Below are positions 61,125-64,000 of a stretch of DNA of 64,000 nucleotides, piece after piece. Under the pieces are notes generated by a model. It saw only the letters and a list, made by a program, of their open reading frames with translations. It was not told where the DNA came from and did not search any database. Origin of the DNA: Alosa alosa. Lineage: Eukaryota; Chordata; Actinopteri; Clupeiformes; Clupeidae. The stretch spans positions 19,162,480 through 19,226,479 of the forward strand of contig NC_063206.1 of assembly GCF_017589495.1 (NCBI RefSeq), given 5' to 3'. Position numbers and translations under genes: made by a program. Every line of letters starts with the position of its first letter. Positions within the stretch are counted from its first letter, which is position 1.

Positions 61125-62095
61125 CCAAATCAGAAAAATTGGCGTCACTTCTTCATTTAACACAATTCTGTAAATGTTTATGAATTGAGGAGACCAGTTG
61201 TTAGAGTTTTGAGAATGAAATGTTGTCCCATTCCTGCCCGATATAGGATTTTAGTTGCTCAACAGTATGGGATATTCTTAATCATGTTTGTCATTCCATG
61301 TCTCCATGATGCACCTAATTTGTTAGGTCTGGACTGGAGACAGGCCATTTTAGCACCTGGACTATTCCTCTGTGAATAGGCCCTCTCCTCTTTAGCCCAG
61401 ATGAGTTCATGATTTCCAAAATAGGGGCAGCCGTGGCCTACTGGTTAGCGCTTCGGACTTGTAACTGGAGGGTTGCCGGTTCGAACCCCGACCAGTAGGA
61501 ATAGCTGAATTACCCTTGAGCAAGGCACCTAACCCCTCAATGCTCCCCGAGGGCCACTGTAGCAAGCAGCTCACTGCTCTGGGTTAGTGTGTGCTTCACC
61601 TCACTGTGTGTTCACTGTGTGCTGAGTGTGTTTCACTAATTCACAGATTGGGATAAATTTCCCTCACGGGATCAAAGAGTATATATACTTATATACAGTA
61701 TATACAAACGGAATTGCACTTTTTGATTGGTCTGACCACAGGACATTTTTTCACTTTACCTCAGTCCATTTTAAACAAGCTCAGGCCCAGATAAGAAGGC
61801 GATATTTCTATATCATGTCTAAATACAATTTTGGCTGTTGCACGGTAAAGTTTACACTAGTATTTCTGAATTGAGTATCAAACTGTGCTCATAGACAATG
61901 GTTATCAGAAGTTTTCCTGAGCCCATACAATGATTTTCTACAGAAACAGGACTGGTTGTAATGCAGTACCATCTGAGGTCCAAAAGACCATGGCCATCCA
62001 ATATTGTTTTTCAGCTCTATCCCTTGTTTGCAAAGATTTCTCTGGATTCTCTGTTCATATTTTAATGACATTATGTACTGTAGATGATGAACTCC
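61125..62095. mobile_element. Old teleost DNA-repeat remnant split by a SINE
   Basis: 61125-61380 and 61720-62095 read as two parts of one recurrent fish repeat (phrases such as 'ccatgatgcacctaatttg' and 'tgaccacaggacat', then 'cctcagtccattttaaa'). They are interrupted by the SINE at 61424-61705. The family was recognised from memory only and is not named. Confidence 0.5.
61424..61705 (+). mobile_element. tRNA-derived SINE, copy 3 (complete)
   Basis: It starts 'ggggcagccgtggcctactg' (box A), has box B 'ccggttcgaaccccgacc' near 61480, then the conserved 'gagcaaggcacctaacccc', and ends in 'tatatatacttatata'. It is the best-preserved of the three copies. Confidence 0.9.
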
Positions 62096-62439
62096 TAGCC
62101 TAGAAATCTAGATTGCACCCTAGCGGCAGCCAATGTAATTTGCAGCCAGGGTAGTCTAGCAACTCTCGGTTGGCTTGCGAGCTGGAAAAATCAAACTTAG
62201 GATCAGGCCAATCACATTGTGTATAGTCGGTTGGCGGGCTTAAAGTAATGGCGGCAGAGTTCCCGACGCTTTCTTCATGAATTCCCTGCTACTTGAAAAC
62301 AAAGGCTAATGAACTCCCCAAATACTTCAGATGCATTAAAATGACATTGTTTCATCATTTGTCCACACTTTGAATGAATGTTCTGAAACTTCTCAGGTTA
62401 ATAGATATTATGATTATGATATCCAGACACCCAATAGGC

Positions 62440-63250
62440 CTGCCTGGCATAGCGCCACCACCTGGCCAAGCAGTAAATGTGCCAGAAATTAGCAATGCCT
62501 TAACTGATTAATCTGAAACTGAAACTGGATATCAAGATTTTGATAATATTCACATCTGTAATTCACATGCCTAGCATAGTGCCACCATCTGGCCAAGCAG
62601 GAAATGTGCCAGAAATGTACCAGAAATGTTCTATGCTTTGAATGATTGATCTGAAATTTTCCAAAATATTGGATACCATGATGATGCATGGCAAAGTGCC
62701 ACCAATTGGCAAGACAAGGAATGTTTTTTTTTTACTTCTGTTGGATATCACAATCAGATTAATCAGATTAGGTGCATATGACATCCAGACACCCAATATA
62801 CCTGTGTGGCGTAATGCCAACAGCTGGCCAAAGTCAGAATAGTTTTTGGAATTTGTTAACAAAATATTAGTTAATATAAATCTGATGATATCCACATGTC
62901 CCAACTACCAACCTGGTCTAGCGCCACCAGCTGACCAAACAGGATATGTGCCAGACATTGACAACACCTTGGTTAATTGGTTGGAAACTTTCAAAAATAC
63001 TGGATATTATTATTATGATATTTACATGCCTAATTAATAAACCAACTGGCAATAGAAGGTTTTTTTTATTATTATTTATTTTGGATATTGATATCAGATT
63101 CATTAGATTAATTCATTTTAGGTGCATGTCAACTGTTTCTTGCATCTGCATTGCACTGCATATCACAAAATATATAAATTAATTACTTGGAAGCATATCA
63201 TTGTACCCTACATATTTGTGGTGTAGCGCCACCTATTGACTACCATCAGT
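62440..63250 (+). repeat. Diverged tandem array of about 115-bp units
   Basis: Five or six imperfect units start near 62445, 62570, 62688, 62805, 62918 and 63222. Each has a 'gcgccacca.ctggccaa' phrase, then 'aatgtgccagaaat', then a 'tggatat.atgat' phrase. Spacing is about 110-125 bp except the last. Confidence 0.7.
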
Positions 63251-63254
63251 GTAA

Positions 63255-64000
63255 AACATCAAACCCACAAGGTGAGTAAGTGCTTCCAATGTATAAAACA
63301 TGCAAAAACAAATAGCACACACATCAGACATTTGCATTTGACAAACGCACCACATGTCGGTGCATTGTTGGACTCCGAAATGTCACGGGTCGCGGTACGC
63401 AGGTGCATCTGGCCCGCCATTTCCACTTGCGGCTATATTTGCAAATTAATTGGGTTTCGCAGCAAAGTCAATGGTTTGTAGCCTGGTCCTACCAGACTCT
63501 CGTACATTTCATAATGTACAGAGTTTGGCCACTTTCCATTGCCAAGCGTTAACTTCCTTGAAGGCAAGCACTCTGTTGAAGTTTAAAACTATTGGATCTG
63601 CCCAGAGCCACTCTGGATCTGCCATAACCAATCGCCAACGTTTGGTCGTGACGTATGTCTGGCTCAAACTAGCGACCTCAACCTCAACGTCATCGTTCTC
63701 AGCCACTCCCTCTGTTCGCTGATTGGACCTGCAGATTTTTGCAGGAGAAAACCTGCAAATATACCGCAGACCCAGACGACGTTCTGAAGGGAAATGCAAA
63801 TTGAGTGGAAGTACATAGGAGGGCGGAGCCAGGCTAAATGGTTTGTGTCTAGACCACAGATCCCACTGAGTGAGTCAGTGCTCACTCGCCTCAGCACTGT
63901 GAACCTCCTGAGATGGAGCTCTGCTGAAGGTCATGGTGCAACACCACACAAATATATAACTAAATAAATCTAATGAATTAACATGGATGAAAAGATCTAT
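63255..64000. other. No gene seen; repeat-like right edge
   Basis: 63480-63840 begins 'gcctggtcctaccagactct' and ends 'ggagccaggcta', which looks like a repeat with related ends. 63866-63935 resembles 36417-36475 ('gagctctgctga' context). No gene was recognised. Confidence 0.4.

Noticed and set aside
61424..61500. tRNA gene at the SINE head
   Set aside because: It is the tRNA-like head of a SINE found three times in the window.

Overview
The window looks like nuclear DNA of a teleost fish. Signs are intron-containing genes with GT-AG junctions, long (TG)n, (TC)n, (AT)n and (AAT)n microsatellites, tRNA-derived SINEs, hAT- and TTAA-type non-autonomous DNA elements, Ty3/gypsy and LINE remnants, and a 500-base run of N that is a scaffold gap. 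TLR4 genes in the window favour an otomorph fish (herring/shad, cyprinid or catfish lineage), because TLR4 is lost in most other teleosts; that placement is an inference.

Layout. 1-20200: no gene I can support; microsatellites, SINEs, MITEs, foldback elements and two AT-rich candidate regulatory stretches. 20965-23762 (+): a compact four-exon gene encoding a 94-residue secreted precursor. It has a hydrophobic leader, an acidic propiece, a furin-like site, a 21-residue core of net charge about +11 with amphipathic Phe/Ile spacing, and an acidic Gly/Asp/Gln/Asn tail. It looks like an antimicrobial peptide gene of a family I do not recognise, and it is the most interesting item here. 24000-49500: transposon-rich DNA with a 3' end of a Ty3/gypsy element (26004-27190), a second gypsy fragment (30240-30800), a compound palindromic element (27829-29490), the gap (33461-33960), a large nested TIR element with direct duplications around it (36690-43390), and a composite of MITEs and foldbacks (46300-49440).

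49705-60695 holds two divergently oriented TLR4 genes. The right-hand copy (57081-60695, +) is intact: three exons and 827 residues. The left-hand copy (52400-49705, -) keeps the same exon structure, but its large exon has at least four frame breaks and is probably a pseudogene. Identity between the copies is patchy: exon 2 is identical at all 167 bases, the TIR end is nearly identical, and the middle of the ectodomain is strongly diverged. This suggests gene conversion. Between the copies lie a broken exon resembling BIRC6 and a degraded LINE. 60700-64000 is again repeats: a SINE nested in an older element, and a degenerate tandem array of about 115-bp units.

The two recognisable coding loci are both immune-type: a candidate secreted antimicrobial peptide and a pattern-recognition receptor. 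Nothing in the sequence shows that they are co-regulated.
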